Under the pieces are notes generated by a model. It made no database searches and had not been told where the DNA came from. It worked only from the letters and a program-made list of their open reading frames with translations. From the NCBI GenBank assembly GCA_902763185.1, contig CACWQT010000006.1:1-64000 (forward strand): DNA of 64,000 bases, read 5' to 3'. The position numbers were made by a program, and so were the translations under genes. The stretch is from an uncultured Rhodospirillales bacterium (lineage in GTDB: Bacteria > Pseudomonadota > Alphaproteobacteria > RF32 > CAG-239). Positions 43,119-52,194 of this stretch are shown piece after piece; position 1 is the first letter of the stretch, and every line of letters starts with the position of its first letter.

Positions 43119-43146
43119 TTGCAAAATTTCACAAGGCGTGTATAAG
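43119..43146 (+). promoter_or_regulatory. trmJ promoter
   Basis: TTGCAA (43119-43124), 16 bases and TATAAG (43141-43146), 25 bases before the start codon. Confidence 0.5.
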
Positions 43147-43171
43147 GGAATAAATTTTTAAGGAGAATAAA

Positions 43172-43885
43172 ATGTTTCAACCGGTTGTGATATTGGTTAA
43201 ACCGCAGTTAGCGGAAAACATCGGTATGGCGGCGCGCGCCATGAAAAATTGCGGGCTAAAAGAGCTTCGCGTGGTAGCGCCGTTAGAAAGCCCCACGGCA
43301 GAAATTGCCTTGCGCGCCTCATCTAATTCCGAAGAAATTTTGCAAAATGCCAAAATTTATCCGAATACCAAAGAGGCCTTGGCAGATTTAGAGACCGTAT
43401 ATGCCGCAACCGCCCGTCCGCGTCATCAGGTTAAGCCGGTGGAAACGGCAGAATATGCCGCCACACATTTGGAACTTAACAAAAAAATCGGTTTTATGTT
43501 CGGGTGTGAACGGACAGGACTTGAAAACGAAGACATTTCGCTTGCCGATAAGATTATAGAAATCCCCTTAAACCCCGAACATTCTTCACTTAACTTAGCG
43601 CAAGCCGTGCTTGTTATCGGCTATGAGTATTACAAAACAACCATCAATCCAGTCGGCTCAAGATTACTCAAAAACGACGGCAATTTTGCCAAAAAAGAGC
43701 AAGTGTTTAAGTTTTTAGAAATGTTAGATGCGAAGATTAGCGCAAGCCCCAGACTAAAAGACGAAGCGCATACCAAAACGCTTTTAATCAACATCAACAA
43801 TATTTTCACCCGCGCCGCATTAACCGAGCAGGAATTAAACTCGCTTTACGGCATCGTGCAGATATTAACCGATAATAAGAAATAA
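43172..43885 (+). CDS. trmJ: tRNA (cytidine/uridine-2'-O) methyltransferase TrmJ family
   Basis: This 237-residue SPOUT enzyme methylates the 2'-OH of nucleotide 32 in tRNA. Conserved parts include VKPQLAENIGMAARAMKNCGL at the N terminus, FMFGCERTGLENEDI in the middle, and IPLNPEHSSLNLAQAVLVIGYE, the knotted SAM site. A C-terminal helical extension (about 175-237) is as in TrmJ. AAGGAG precedes the ATG. It is a single gene upstream of a repeat field. Confidence 0.9.
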   Translation: MFQPVVILVKPQLAENIGMAARAMKNCGLKELRVVAPLESPTAEIALRASSNSEEILQNAKIYPNTKEALADLETVYAATARPRHQVKPVETAEYAATHLELNKKIGFMFGCERTGLENEDISLADKIIEIPLNPEHSSLNLAQAVLVIGYEYYKTTINPVGSRLLKNDGNFAKKEQVFKFLEMLDAKISASPRLKDEAHTKTLLININNIFTRAALTEQELNSLYGIVQILTDNKK

Positions 43886-43971
43886 CGTTAAACGTGCTGG
43901 TTATGCAGGTGGCGCTGCCACCGCCGACCGCGTAGGTCTGCCCGCCGCACAGGCGAGCCGCAAGGCTAACC

Positions 43972-44024
43972 GGCGCGCTTTCAGCATTAAAAATTTTTTG
44001 TAAATCAAAAAATTTTTGCGCGCC
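43972..44024. repeat. AT-core palindrome, copy 1
   Basis: GGCGCGC and GCGCGCC arms flank an inner AAAAATTTTTTG / CAAAAAATTTTT palindrome. Related copies with other arms are at 56493-56547 and 60386-60439. Confidence 0.8.
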
Positions 44025-44130
44025 ACTCTCATAGACCTTTCCCTAAAAAAGTTACCCACAACACGCGCTTGAACTTCAAAATCGTTCCGCGCGATTATGG
44101 ATAACTTTTTAATTTAGAGAAATTTAAACT

Positions 44131-44519
44131 GAAAAACAGCTCAACAGAGCTGTTTTTGCCGAGGGCTTGAGAAAATGCCCTCCCCCTATCAAAACAATCC
44201 ATCCGTGGGCTTGGATAGTGCCAATGCTATACGCACCCCACATTTAAACCGAAAAACAGCTCAACAGAGCTGTTTTTGCCGAGGGCTTGAGAAAATACCC
44301 TCCCCTATCAAAACAATCCATCCGTGGGCTTGGATAGTGCCAATGCTATACGATCCCCACATTTAAACCGAAAAACAGCTCAACAGAGCTGTTTTTGCCG
44401 AGGGCTAGAGAAAATGCCCTCCCCCTATCAAAACAATCCATCCGTGGGCTTGGATAGTGCCAATGCTATACGCGCCCCACATTTAAACCAAAAAATCGTT
44501 CTAAACAGAACGATTTTTG
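44131..44519 (+). repeat. Three tandem 120-base units with terminator-like hairpins, plus a fourth hairpin
   Basis: Hairpins AAAACAGCTC / GAGCTGTTTTT start at 44131, 44251 and 44370, each with an AACA loop and T-run. A fourth, AAAAATCGTTCT / AGAACGATTTTT at about 44491, has a different stem. Between them lies GTGGGCTTGGATAGTGCC followed by AATGCTATACG and CCCAC, a second hairpin in every unit. Units differ by single bases (CGCACCCC, CGATCCCC, CGCGCCCC). Unit period is 120 then 119 bases. Confidence 0.85.
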
Positions 44520-44628
44520 CAATGGGCTCGGAGAGTGCCGGTGCTGGAAGCAGATTTGCGACTGCGGTTTACAAAACCGGTAAATAAAGGAGCAAATCTG
44601 CAATCATGACCGGTGCTATACGAGCCCC
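44517..44628. repeat. Dispersed palindromic repeat, copy 2 (overlaps lon 3' end)
   Basis: Matches 10857-10975, with tips GGGCTCG and CGAGCCC. Its right end supplies the last codon(s) and TAG stop of lon. Confidence 0.8.
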
Positions 44629-47063
44629 TGCCCCTGATAAGGGGATGTAACACAGGCGTTGGGAATATCTAAAGGTTTTATAGGACATTCGAGCGCCACC
44701 TCCAACACCTCAGAGGCATTTTGAACTAACACAATCTTCAACTCTTTTTTCACAATCTCCGGCAAATCCGCCAAATCTTTTTCGTTATCCTTAGGAATAA
44801 TCACGGTCTTAATACCGCCGCGAAGCGCTGAGAGAAGCTTTTCTTTTAACCCGCCAATAGGGAGAACCCGACCTTGTAAAGTGATTTCACCGGTCATTGC
44901 CACATCACTCTTAACTGGAATTTTGGTAAAGACGGAAACAAGCGTCGTATACATGGTAATACCGGCAGACGGACCGTCTTTAGGCGTTGCCCCTTCCGGC
45001 ACGTGAACATGCACATCGGTCTTTTCAAACACTTCAGGATTGATACCAAGCCCTGCCGCATGCGAACGGACAACAGAATATGCGGTATCAATCGATTCTT
45101 TCATCACATCACCAAGCTTACCGGTCTCTTTAACATTACCTTTACCGGGCATATCCACCGCTTCAATAAAGAGCATATCGCCGCCGACTTCTGTCCATGC
45201 CAGACCGGTTGTCACACCGACATGATTCTGCTCTTCACGCTTACCGTAATGATAAATTTCAACACCCAAATATTTGCTGATATTTTTGCTATCAACCACA
45301 ATCTGTTTCATTTTGCCTTTTTTAAGCAAAATATCTTTAGTGCATTTACGGGCAATCGTGGCAAGTTTGCGCTCAAGATTACGCACCCCCGATTCGGAAG
45401 TATAATGACGCACAATTGCCGAAATAGCCTCATCGGTAATCTTCAATTCCTCGGGCTTAATTGCATTTTCCTGATAAACCTTGGGGATAAGGTGTCGCTT
45501 GGCAATTTCAATCTTTTCCTGCTCGGTATAGCCGTCTATATGGATAATTTCCATTCTGTCCAACAGCGGACGCGGCATATCAAGTGAGTTTGCCGTGGTG
45601 ACAAACATCACTTTAGAGAGGTCATAATCAACATCCAAATAGTGATCATTAAAAGTTGCATTCTGCTCGGGATCTAAAACCTCCAACAATGCCGAACTGG
45701 GATCGCCGCGCCAATCTGAACCGAGCTTATCTATTTCATCTAAAAGGAATAACGGATTAGATGTGCCGGCTTTCTTAATACTTTGGATAATTTTACCGGG
45801 CATAGCACCGATATAAGTGCGCCGATGCCCTCTGATTTCCGCCTCATCACGCATACCGCCCAACGATGCTCTGACAAACTTACGCCCTGTGGCACGAGCA
45901 ATCGAACGCCCGAGAGAGGTTTTGCCCACACCGGGAGCCCCGACCAAACACAAAATCGGGCTTTTAAGCGTTTTCGAACGCGCTTGCACTGCCAAGTATT
46001 CGATAATCCGCTCCTTAACCTTTTCCAAACCGTAATGGTCTTCATCTAAAATATCAATCGCTTTCTGTAAATCACGATTAATCGGTGACAACTTGCCCCA
46101 CGGCAGATTGGTAAGCCAATCCAAATAATTGCGAATAATGGTGGCTTCAGGGCTCATCTGACCGGCGGCTTTTAATTTCTTTAATTCTTGCTCGGCTTTG
46201 GCTTGAGCCTCTTTTGATAATTTCAGCTCATCAATCTTTTTCTGATAGATGGTGATTTCATCATCTTCGGGGTTTTCCGAACCGGAAAGCTCTTTTTGTA
46301 TGGCTTTCATCTGTTCGTTTAAGTAATAATCACGTTGATTTTTCTCCATTTGGCTGCGCACGCGGTCTTTGATTTTACCCTCAACCTCGTTTTTCATCGC
46401 TTCGCGCCCCAAAATTTCCACCAACTTGGACATCATATCGCCCATTGTCGGACATTCCAAAAGCTCCTGTTTATCTGTGGTTTTAAACTCCAGACTGGTG
46501 GTCACCATGGCAATCAATTGCTTATTGGTTATATTAGGATTATTTAACGTCAACAAATCTTCTTTAGACATCTTGGAATAATCAACCGATTGCTTTTTAA
46601 ACTTTTCACACACCAACGCCGAAAATGCATTAATTTCCGCCGAAGTATATACATCTTTTCCCATGTCATAAGCTGTTACATGAGCGGTATAATATTTGCC
46701 GGCGGTATTTAATTTTTTAAGTTTAATACGGGCAATCCCCTCCACCGCCATATTAAGTGTGCCGTCCGGCATTACCACATAACGTCTGACTTTAGCCAAT
46801 GTTCCAACATGATAAAGATCTTTTTCTGCCGGTCTTTCGGTCATCGCATTTTTTTGCGTAAGCAACACAATCGGGGTGCCGTATTCATAAGCGGCCTGCG
46901 CTGCTTCAAGTGACACTCTTCGCCCGATAAAAAGAGAAGCGACATTACCGGGAAACACCACCATATCTCTAAGGGCTAACACCGGATATTCCTTGTTTTC
47001 CGTAACTTCATCATTTTCAGCTAAACTGACATCAAATTCTTTATCCATATCGCTTTTCTTCAT
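44616..47063 (-). CDS. lon: ATP-dependent protease Lon
   Basis: This 815-residue protein is Lon, a cytoplasmic hexameric AAA+ protease that degrades misfolded and regulatory proteins. It has the N-terminal substrate domain (YPVLALRDMVVFPGNVASLFIGR), a coiled coil, Walker A (GAPGVGKTSLG), Walker B (LFLLDEIDK), and the C-terminal Ser-Lys protease domain with the catalytic Ser in PKDGPSAGITM and the Lys near GGLKEKLLSALRGG. GAGAG precedes the ATG. The last four or so residues and the stop codon come from a dispersed repeat, so this C terminus may differ from close relatives. Confidence 0.97.
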   Translation of the reverse strand: MKKSDMDKEFDVSLAENDEVTENKEYPVLALRDMVVFPGNVASLFIGRRVSLEAAQAAYEYGTPIVLLTQKNAMTERPAEKDLYHVGTLAKVRRYVVMPDGTLNMAVEGIARIKLKKLNTAGKYYTAHVTAYDMGKDVYTSAEINAFSALVCEKFKKQSVDYSKMSKEDLLTLNNPNITNKQLIAMVTTSLEFKTTDKQELLECPTMGDMMSKLVEILGREAMKNEVEGKIKDRVRSQMEKNQRDYYLNEQMKAIQKELSGSENPEDDEITIYQKKIDELKLSKEAQAKAEQELKKLKAAGQMSPEATIIRNYLDWLTNLPWGKLSPINRDLQKAIDILDEDHYGLEKVKERIIEYLAVQARSKTLKSPILCLVGAPGVGKTSLGRSIARATGRKFVRASLGGMRDEAEIRGHRRTYIGAMPGKIIQSIKKAGTSNPLFLLDEIDKLGSDWRGDPSSALLEVLDPEQNATFNDHYLDVDYDLSKVMFVTTANSLDMPRPLLDRMEIIHIDGYTEQEKIEIAKRHLIPKVYQENAIKPEELKITDEAISAIVRHYTSESGVRNLERKLATIARKCTKDILLKKGKMKQIVVDSKNISKYLGVEIYHYGKREEQNHVGVTTGLAWTEVGGDMLFIEAVDMPGKGNVKETGKLGDVMKESIDTAYSVVRSHAAGLGINPEVFEKTDVHVHVPEGATPKDGPSAGITMYTTLVSVFTKIPVKSDVAMTGEITLQGRVLPIGGLKEKLLSALRGGIKTVIIPKDNEKDLADLPEIVKKELKIVLVQNASEVLEVALECPIKPLDIPNACVTSPYQGQGLV

Positions 47064-47222
47064 ATTTTTCTCTCAAATAAACCTTGTTAAAAATTGCCTT
47101 GACGACAAACAAATACAATATAGTTTCGTTCATGCCGTTATGCAATAGCCGCAGAACTTTTTTATTTTCTGCCGAGATACAAAATAACTCAACTTTAAGA
47201 CAAAGGTTATCTACAAAAAACA

Positions 47223-47663
47223 TCACACCCGATGATACGGATGCCCGGAAATAATCGTTTCTGCCCGATAAATTTGCTCAACCAAAACGGCACGCATTAA
47301 AATATGCGGAAGAGTCAACTTACCGAATGACAACACCAAATCAGCCTTTTGCCGAGTTTCATCAAGGTGTCCGTCAGCCCCGCCGATAAGAAAACAAATT
47401 TCAGAGGCGCCGTTTGTTATCCACCCCTCTAAAATATGCGCCAATTCAGGGCTTGTCATACTCTCACCACGTTCATCAAGCACCACCGTCTTTGCCCCGT
47501 TGCCAATACACGACTGCAAAAATTTTGCTTCTTCGGCTTGTGTGGAATTATCCTGCTCTTTAATCACGAGTTTCCACTTCATCCGCTCTTGATAGCGTTT
47601 GATAATCTCCCCCTCGGGCGATGACGCCTTGCATTTTCCGATAACTCCTAATGTAATTTTCAT
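47223..47663 (-). CDS. rlmH: 23S rRNA (pseudouridine-1915 N3) methyltransferase RlmH
   Basis: This 146-residue SPOUT enzyme methylates pseudouridine 1915 in helix 69 of 23S rRNA on assembled 70S ribosomes. The family pattern is intact: VVLDERGESMTSPELA, CFLIGGADG, and the C-terminal LPHILMRAVLVEQIYRAETI and GHPYHRV. The stop is TGA right after this conserved end, which shows TGA is a real stop in this genome. The start ATG overlaps the TGA of the upstream gltD-like gene (ATGA), with GAGGAG inside that gene as ribosome site. Confidence 0.96.
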   Translation of the reverse strand: MKITLGVIGKCKASSPEGEIIKRYQERMKWKLVIKEQDNSTQAEEAKFLQSCIGNGAKTVVLDERGESMTSPELAHILEGWITNGASEICFLIGGADGHLDETRQKADLVLSFGKLTLPHILMRAVLVEQIYRAETIISGHPYHRV

Positions 47664-48802
47664 CAAGCATTCTCCTCTATCACACGCCGTGCTGCCGCTT
47701 TTCCCGAAGCAAGCGCTTGCACCACCGTGCCGCAAACGCCGGTCATATCTCCGGCAATCACAAAATTTTCGGGAATTTTATCTTCTGGATAATACGCCCC
47801 TAATGCTTGGATAACAAGGTCGTAGCCTGCAAGCTCTTGCTCTGTGCCTATACACGCTTCAGCTTTGCCCTCATCATTAATCCGGTTAGAAATAACATTA
47901 AGGTCAAATTTTGCCCCATCTTGCTTGATTTTAATAACCGACGAAAGCTCGCGCACTTGAACCCCTGTTTTAGTCAATTCCACTTGGTCGCGTGCCATAA
48001 TCCGCATATCGCTTTGTCGCCTTCTGACAAACATCTCAACCGTATCTGCTCCGCACTTTTTGGCGGTTATCGCACAATCAAGCGCCACTTCACCGCCACC
48101 GGTCACGCAAATTTTCATCCCCTTAAACTTTGTGGGATTTGAAAGATATTCAATAAACGGCACACAATATTCTTCGCCAATAATGCCGAGTTTTCGAGAC
48201 ATCGGCTCCCCCAAGGCCAAAACAACACCGTCATATTGAGCTTTTAAGGCAACAAAATCTTCAACCCGTGTGCCTAAAAATACATTAACACGTTCATTTT
48301 CAACGATTCGCTTAATTTCTGCGTCTAAAACCTGATGCGCTAACCGATATTCAGGGATAAGCCTGGCCGCCCCACCGAGTTTATTTTGGGTTTCATAAAT
48401 ATCAACCGACCAACCGGAAAGAAGAAATTGATAACAAGCGCCAATGCCTGCCGGACCGCCGCCGATAATCGCCGCTCTTTTGCCGTTATTTTGCGGTAAT
48501 GCTAACGGCTGATATCCGCCGCGTTTTATAATCTCTGCCTGCAAACAGGGAATAGCGATTGCCTGATCCATCTTAGCCCTGATACAAACCTTTTGGCAAA
48601 ACCTGTCCGGACACACCAAACCGCACGTCTGCGGCAATGGATTTTTGAAAGTGATTTCGGCTGCAGCACTCTTAAAATCATTTTCTTTTGCCGCCTTAAT
48701 AAAATCCGTCGGCGATACCCCCAAAGGACATGCCTTTTGACAAGGTTTTGCCCTGCAGCCCAAGCACCGTGCCGTTTCTTTATTAAGTTCATTATCAAGC
48801 AT
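47663..48802 (-). CDS. GltD-like NAD(P)-dependent oxidoreductase with Fe-S cysteines
   Basis: This 379-residue protein is related to the small subunit of glutamate synthase and to PreT of dihydropyrimidine dehydrogenase. An N-terminal domain has eight Cys in two groups (CLGCRAKPCQKACPLG and CGLVCPDRFCQKVC), suited to two 4Fe-4S clusters. The FAD-binding AAIIGGGPAGIGA (about 109-121) and the NAD(P) site ICVTGGGEVALDCA (about 231-244) follow. It would move electrons from NAD(P)H to a partner not seen here, since no gltB is near. It is shorter than GltD and closer to PreT. Its TGA stop overlaps the rlmH start. Confidence 0.82.
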   Translation of the reverse strand: MLDNELNKETARCLGCRAKPCQKACPLGVSPTDFIKAAKENDFKSAAAEITFKNPLPQTCGLVCPDRFCQKVCIRAKMDQAIAIPCLQAEIIKRGGYQPLALPQNNGKRAAIIGGGPAGIGACYQFLLSGWSVDIYETQNKLGGAARLIPEYRLAHQVLDAEIKRIVENERVNVFLGTRVEDFVALKAQYDGVVLALGEPMSRKLGIIGEEYCVPFIEYLSNPTKFKGMKICVTGGGEVALDCAITAKKCGADTVEMFVRRRQSDMRIMARDQVELTKTGVQVRELSSVIKIKQDGAKFDLNVISNRINDEGKAEACIGTEQELAGYDLVIQALGAYYPEDKIPENFVIAGDMTGVCGTVVQALASGKAAARRVIEENA

Positions 48803-48978
48803 ATTATTCTTCCTTAAAACTTAACCGTAAAAATACTTCAAGTGCTTTATCTCTGCAACATTTCCAAGCAATTTATCCCCTGCCGGATTGTGTTTTTGCC
48901 CCTATCATAGAAAAAGCAAAAAAACTATTTACATTGATAAACAGTCGCATTAAGATATTTTCGTTAAAGGAAAAGAAT

Positions 48979-51900
48979 TTGAGCACCAAGACCAAAAAAT
49001 TACGCATTATATCCCTGTTTTGGGACTATATGAGCGCACTTGCACTGATTGCGCTGTTGGTTTTGCTGTGGAACCTGGGCAAAGGACCGATCAAAGTCAA
49101 CTTTTTGCGCCCTTACATCATTCAAGCCTTAACCAACGAAACCTCATCATATGATTTATCTGTCGGCTCAGTTAACTTAGAGTTGGCACACTCACTTCAG
49201 CCGATAAACATTATCGCTAAAGATGTTTCATTCAAAGCAAATGATGGCAGTTACTTAATAGATGCGCCGCGTTTATCTCTTTCTTTTTCTGCACGCGCCC
49301 TCTTAAAAGGTATGTTAGCCCCGAGCGCCATCAACATTGAAAATCCGCAAATGATGGTCAAAAACGTTTACGGCCTCAAAAAATCCGAAGTGGAAAATAA
49401 AGAATTACAGCGCCAAGTAACCCTGAAAAAATTGGAATTCTTCTTTACCCAGTTCGAAGATTTTATCGCACGTTTTAACTCGGACGAACAGCTTTATCTG
49501 GAAAATTTCATCAACGACATAGATGTGACCTCAGCCACATTAACCGTCTATGAGGTTGAAACCGGACAACAATTTTCCTTAACCGATATGAACTTCTATT
49601 TTGATCGCGAATTAACTAATTTAAGAATTCGCACCGATTCCGCCATTGAATTTGAAAACCGCACTTCAGCCATGGATATGGTCATAAAATATCATTTGTT
49701 AAACGATGAGGTCACTTGGTCATTTAATTTCTCAGACCTTGTAGTCACCGATTTATATGACCTTTTAGTATCAGAAAAAACTGATATTCGAGCCGTGGAT
49801 ATTCCGGTTAACGGGCAACTTAACGCCACCATAGATTTTGGTAAAATGTTGCAAAATAAGAGCAATTTTGCCGACACAATGGTAAACAGCATTAATGAAA
49901 TCAGCTTTGCCATTGAAGGCGGCGCCGGTAAAATCGACTTTGGAGACAGCGAAGATTTTGATTATGATGTTTCCTCGTTTAACTTAAAAGGCGTTTTGCA
50001 CGGCGGATTAGATGAAATTGACATCAAAGATGCCGCTTTTGACTTTGACGGCAAAGAAGCCTTGTTAAGCCTTTCTGCTAAAGGTTTCAAGGACTATCTC
50101 TTAAAAGGTGATTTAAAAAACTTTACTATCGACTTTAATGCCAAAGTCGGCTCTTTTGCCATGGATGAGCTCTCCGATTTATGGCCGAAATACTTAGGTG
50201 AAAAAGCTTGGGCTTGGTGCAAAGACGGTTTATACGGCGGCACAATTTCAAACGGCAATTTTACCTTTGATTTCGGTTGGGATAAAAAGACAAACGCTTT
50301 CGGACTAACGCAACTCAAAGGCACTGCCGATGTATCCGACGCCAACCTTTATTATTTGGAAGGAATGCCTGTCATCAAAAACGTTTACGGCACCGCCTCG
50401 TTCAGTTCCGACAAAATTGCCATCAAAGTTGAAAAAGGCGTTTCCGACGGCGTTATCTTAACCGGCGGCACCGTCATTTTATACGACTTAGATAAATACG
50501 ATAACTTTATCAAAATAGACTTAAAAGGCAACTCCACCATCACCGATGCTTTATTACTGATAGATCACGAACCTTTAGGCTTTACTAAAGAAATGGGCAT
50601 CAACCCGAAAGAAATGGCCGGCGACGTAGATATCGACCTCAAACTGGATTTTGAGCTCAAAACCGACCTCAAACCAGAAGAAATCAAAGTAGAAGTTTTA
50701 GGTGACCTGAAACAAGTAAAATATTTAGGGCTGAGCAAAGATGAAACTCTTGTTGCCGATAACTTAAAACTCAAAGTTACCGAAAAAGGGTTTGATTTAA
50801 CGGGAGAAGCCAAATATCAAAATATTCCGATAAATCTTACAATACAAGAAACCTTTAACGAAAAAAAGTATAAGAGCCGCGTAGTGACCGATGTCAAAAT
50901 TGATGACAAAGCCCTGAAAATCTTAGGTATTGACAGTGAAATCTTACAAGCACCTTATTTTACCGGAACTTCTGAACTTCACGCAATATTGACCGAATTC
51001 CACAACGGCACCGAAGAACTTTTGGTTGACGGTTCCTTAAAAGACGTCGCCATGGACTATGCCTTTTTAGGATTTTCAAAACCTAAGGGTATCCCCTGCC
51101 GTGCCAAAGCAAAAATCCTCTTTAAGGATAATGTCATCAAAAGTGTTCCCGAATTCTCGCTCTTAAAATCCCAATTTTCAGCCAAAGGCAATATATCAAT
51201 TGCCGATAACAAAATCACCGCCATTGACATTACCGAAATCAAATCCCCCAAAACTTTTGCCAAAGCCAAAGTAAATTTAAGCTATAAGCCCAAACTCAAA
51301 TTAAAAGTAACCGTTACCGGTGACGCCTATGACTTAACCGAATTTTTTGACAGCAAAAAGCCCTTAAGCGATGAAGAAAAAGAAAAGAAAAAGAAAAACT
51401 TAAAAGATCCGCTTGAAGATATGATGGATAGCGAAATCATCGTCAGTGTGAACAAACTTTGGACCAACAACGATGTTCCGGTGACCAACTTTGCCGGTCG
51501 TGCCGAAATCAAAAACGGCAAAGGTATGCATAAGATGAGTATGGTCGGAAACTACGGCACCAGTCGCGATGTGCAAATGAAATTAAATTATGAACCGCGT
51601 GGCGAAGAATACGTCTTAAATATCGATTCCAATAACGCCGGCAGCACTTTAAAGGTATTGCGTTTATACGAAAATATGCGCGGCGGCAACTTAAAAATTG
51701 AGGCCAAGCGTGATAAATATAAAAACTTCCACGGCTTTGCCAAAATCCGCGACTTTTCTTTGGTAAACACCCCTATTTTTGCCAAAGTTTTAGCCCTTGC
51801 TTCTTTAACCGGAATTCTTGATACATTAAAAGGAGACGGACTACGCTTTACCCACCTTGATGCCCCGTTCAGATACACTTTTTCAACCAAAGACTTATCA

Positions 51901-52191
51901 ACCGACGAAGCCAAAATGTTTGGTCCGTCTGTCGGGCTTAAAGCCTCCGGCAGTTATAATCTGGTGGATGAAGCACTCAATATCAAAGGCATGCTGATTC
52001 CGGCCTATGGCATCAATAACTTCCTCGGCAATCTGCCGCTTGTCAACAAAATTTTAGCCGGCAAAGACGGCACGATTTTTGCCACCAATTACCGCATTAA
52101 AGGGACTGTTTCCACCCCAAAAGTTTCTATCAATCCGCTCTCTACTCTAGCACCAAACTCTATCAAAGAACTGTTTTCATCTTCGGAGTAA
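48979..52191 (+). CDS. AsmA-like giant envelope protein (YhdP/DUF3971 type)
   Basis: This protein of about 1070 residues has one N-terminal membrane helix (ALALIALLVLLWNLG, near residues 20-34) and a very long beta-rich periplasmic region, ending in an AsmA-like C-terminal domain (FTHLDAPFRYTFSTKDLST, then GLKASGSYNLVDEALNIKGMLIPAYGINNF). YhdP-type AsmA proteins form bridges that carry phospholipids to the outer membrane. I place the start at the TTG at 48979, because AAAGGA precedes it; an earlier TTG at 48934 has no ribosome site. Its partner HAD-like gene follows three bases later. Confidence 0.78.
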   Translation: MSTKTKKLRIISLFWDYMSALALIALLVLLWNLGKGPIKVNFLRPYIIQALTNETSSYDLSVGSVNLELAHSLQPINIIAKDVSFKANDGSYLIDAPRLSLSFSARALLKGMLAPSAINIENPQMMVKNVYGLKKSEVENKELQRQVTLKKLEFFFTQFEDFIARFNSDEQLYLENFINDIDVTSATLTVYEVETGQQFSLTDMNFYFDRELTNLRIRTDSAIEFENRTSAMDMVIKYHLLNDEVTWSFNFSDLVVTDLYDLLVSEKTDIRAVDIPVNGQLNATIDFGKMLQNKSNFADTMVNSINEISFAIEGGAGKIDFGDSEDFDYDVSSFNLKGVLHGGLDEIDIKDAAFDFDGKEALLSLSAKGFKDYLLKGDLKNFTIDFNAKVGSFAMDELSDLWPKYLGEKAWAWCKDGLYGGTISNGNFTFDFGWDKKTNAFGLTQLKGTADVSDANLYYLEGMPVIKNVYGTASFSSDKIAIKVEKGVSDGVILTGGTVILYDLDKYDNFIKIDLKGNSTITDALLLIDHEPLGFTKEMGINPKEMAGDVDIDLKLDFELKTDLKPEEIKVEVLGDLKQVKYLGLSKDETLVADNLKLKVTEKGFDLTGEAKYQNIPINLTIQETFNEKKYKSRVVTDVKIDDKALKILGIDSEILQAPYFTGTSELHAILTEFHNGTEELLVDGSLKDVAMDYAFLGFSKPKGIPCRAKAKILFKDNVIKSVPEFSLLKSQFSAKGNISIADNKITAIDITEIKSPKTFAKAKVNLSYKPKLKLKVTVTGDAYDLTEFFDSKKPLSDEEKEKKKKNLKDPLEDMMDSEIIVSVNKLWTNNDVPVTNFAGRAEIKNGKGMHKMSMVGNYGTSRDVQMKLNYEPRGEEYVLNIDSNNAGSTLKVLRLYENMRGGNLKIEAKRDKYKNFHGFAKIRDFSLVNTPIFAKVLALASLTGILDTLKGDGLRFTHLDAPFRYTFSTKDLSTDEAKMFGPSVGLKASGSYNLVDEALNIKGMLIPAYGINNFLGNLPLVNKILAGKDGTIFATNYRIKGTVSTPKVSINPLSTLAPNSIKELFSSSE

Positions 52192-52194
52192 AAT

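Larger units (their letters stand above)
43886..44615. repeat. Repeat field between trmJ and lon
   Basis: No gene is credible in these 730 bases. Positions 43972-44024 are an AT-core palindrome with GGCGCGC/GCGCGCC arms. Positions 44041-44110 hold TTACCCACA and an inverted TTATCCATA around a CGCGC palindrome; both are one base off a DnaA box. Positions 44131-44490 hold three tandem units of 119-120 bases, each with a terminator-like hairpin. Positions 44491-44519 hold a fourth, sequence-changed hairpin, followed by copy 2 of the 115-base palindrome. Confidence 0.75.

Noticed and set aside
44131..44519. CRISPR array
   Set aside because: Units are 120 bases and almost identical throughout; there are no unique spacers of 30-40 bases and no cas genes.
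47041..47226. Small gene overlapping the lon start
   Set aside because: It lies across the lon start and the rlmH-lon gap, has no ribosome site and no gene-like composition.
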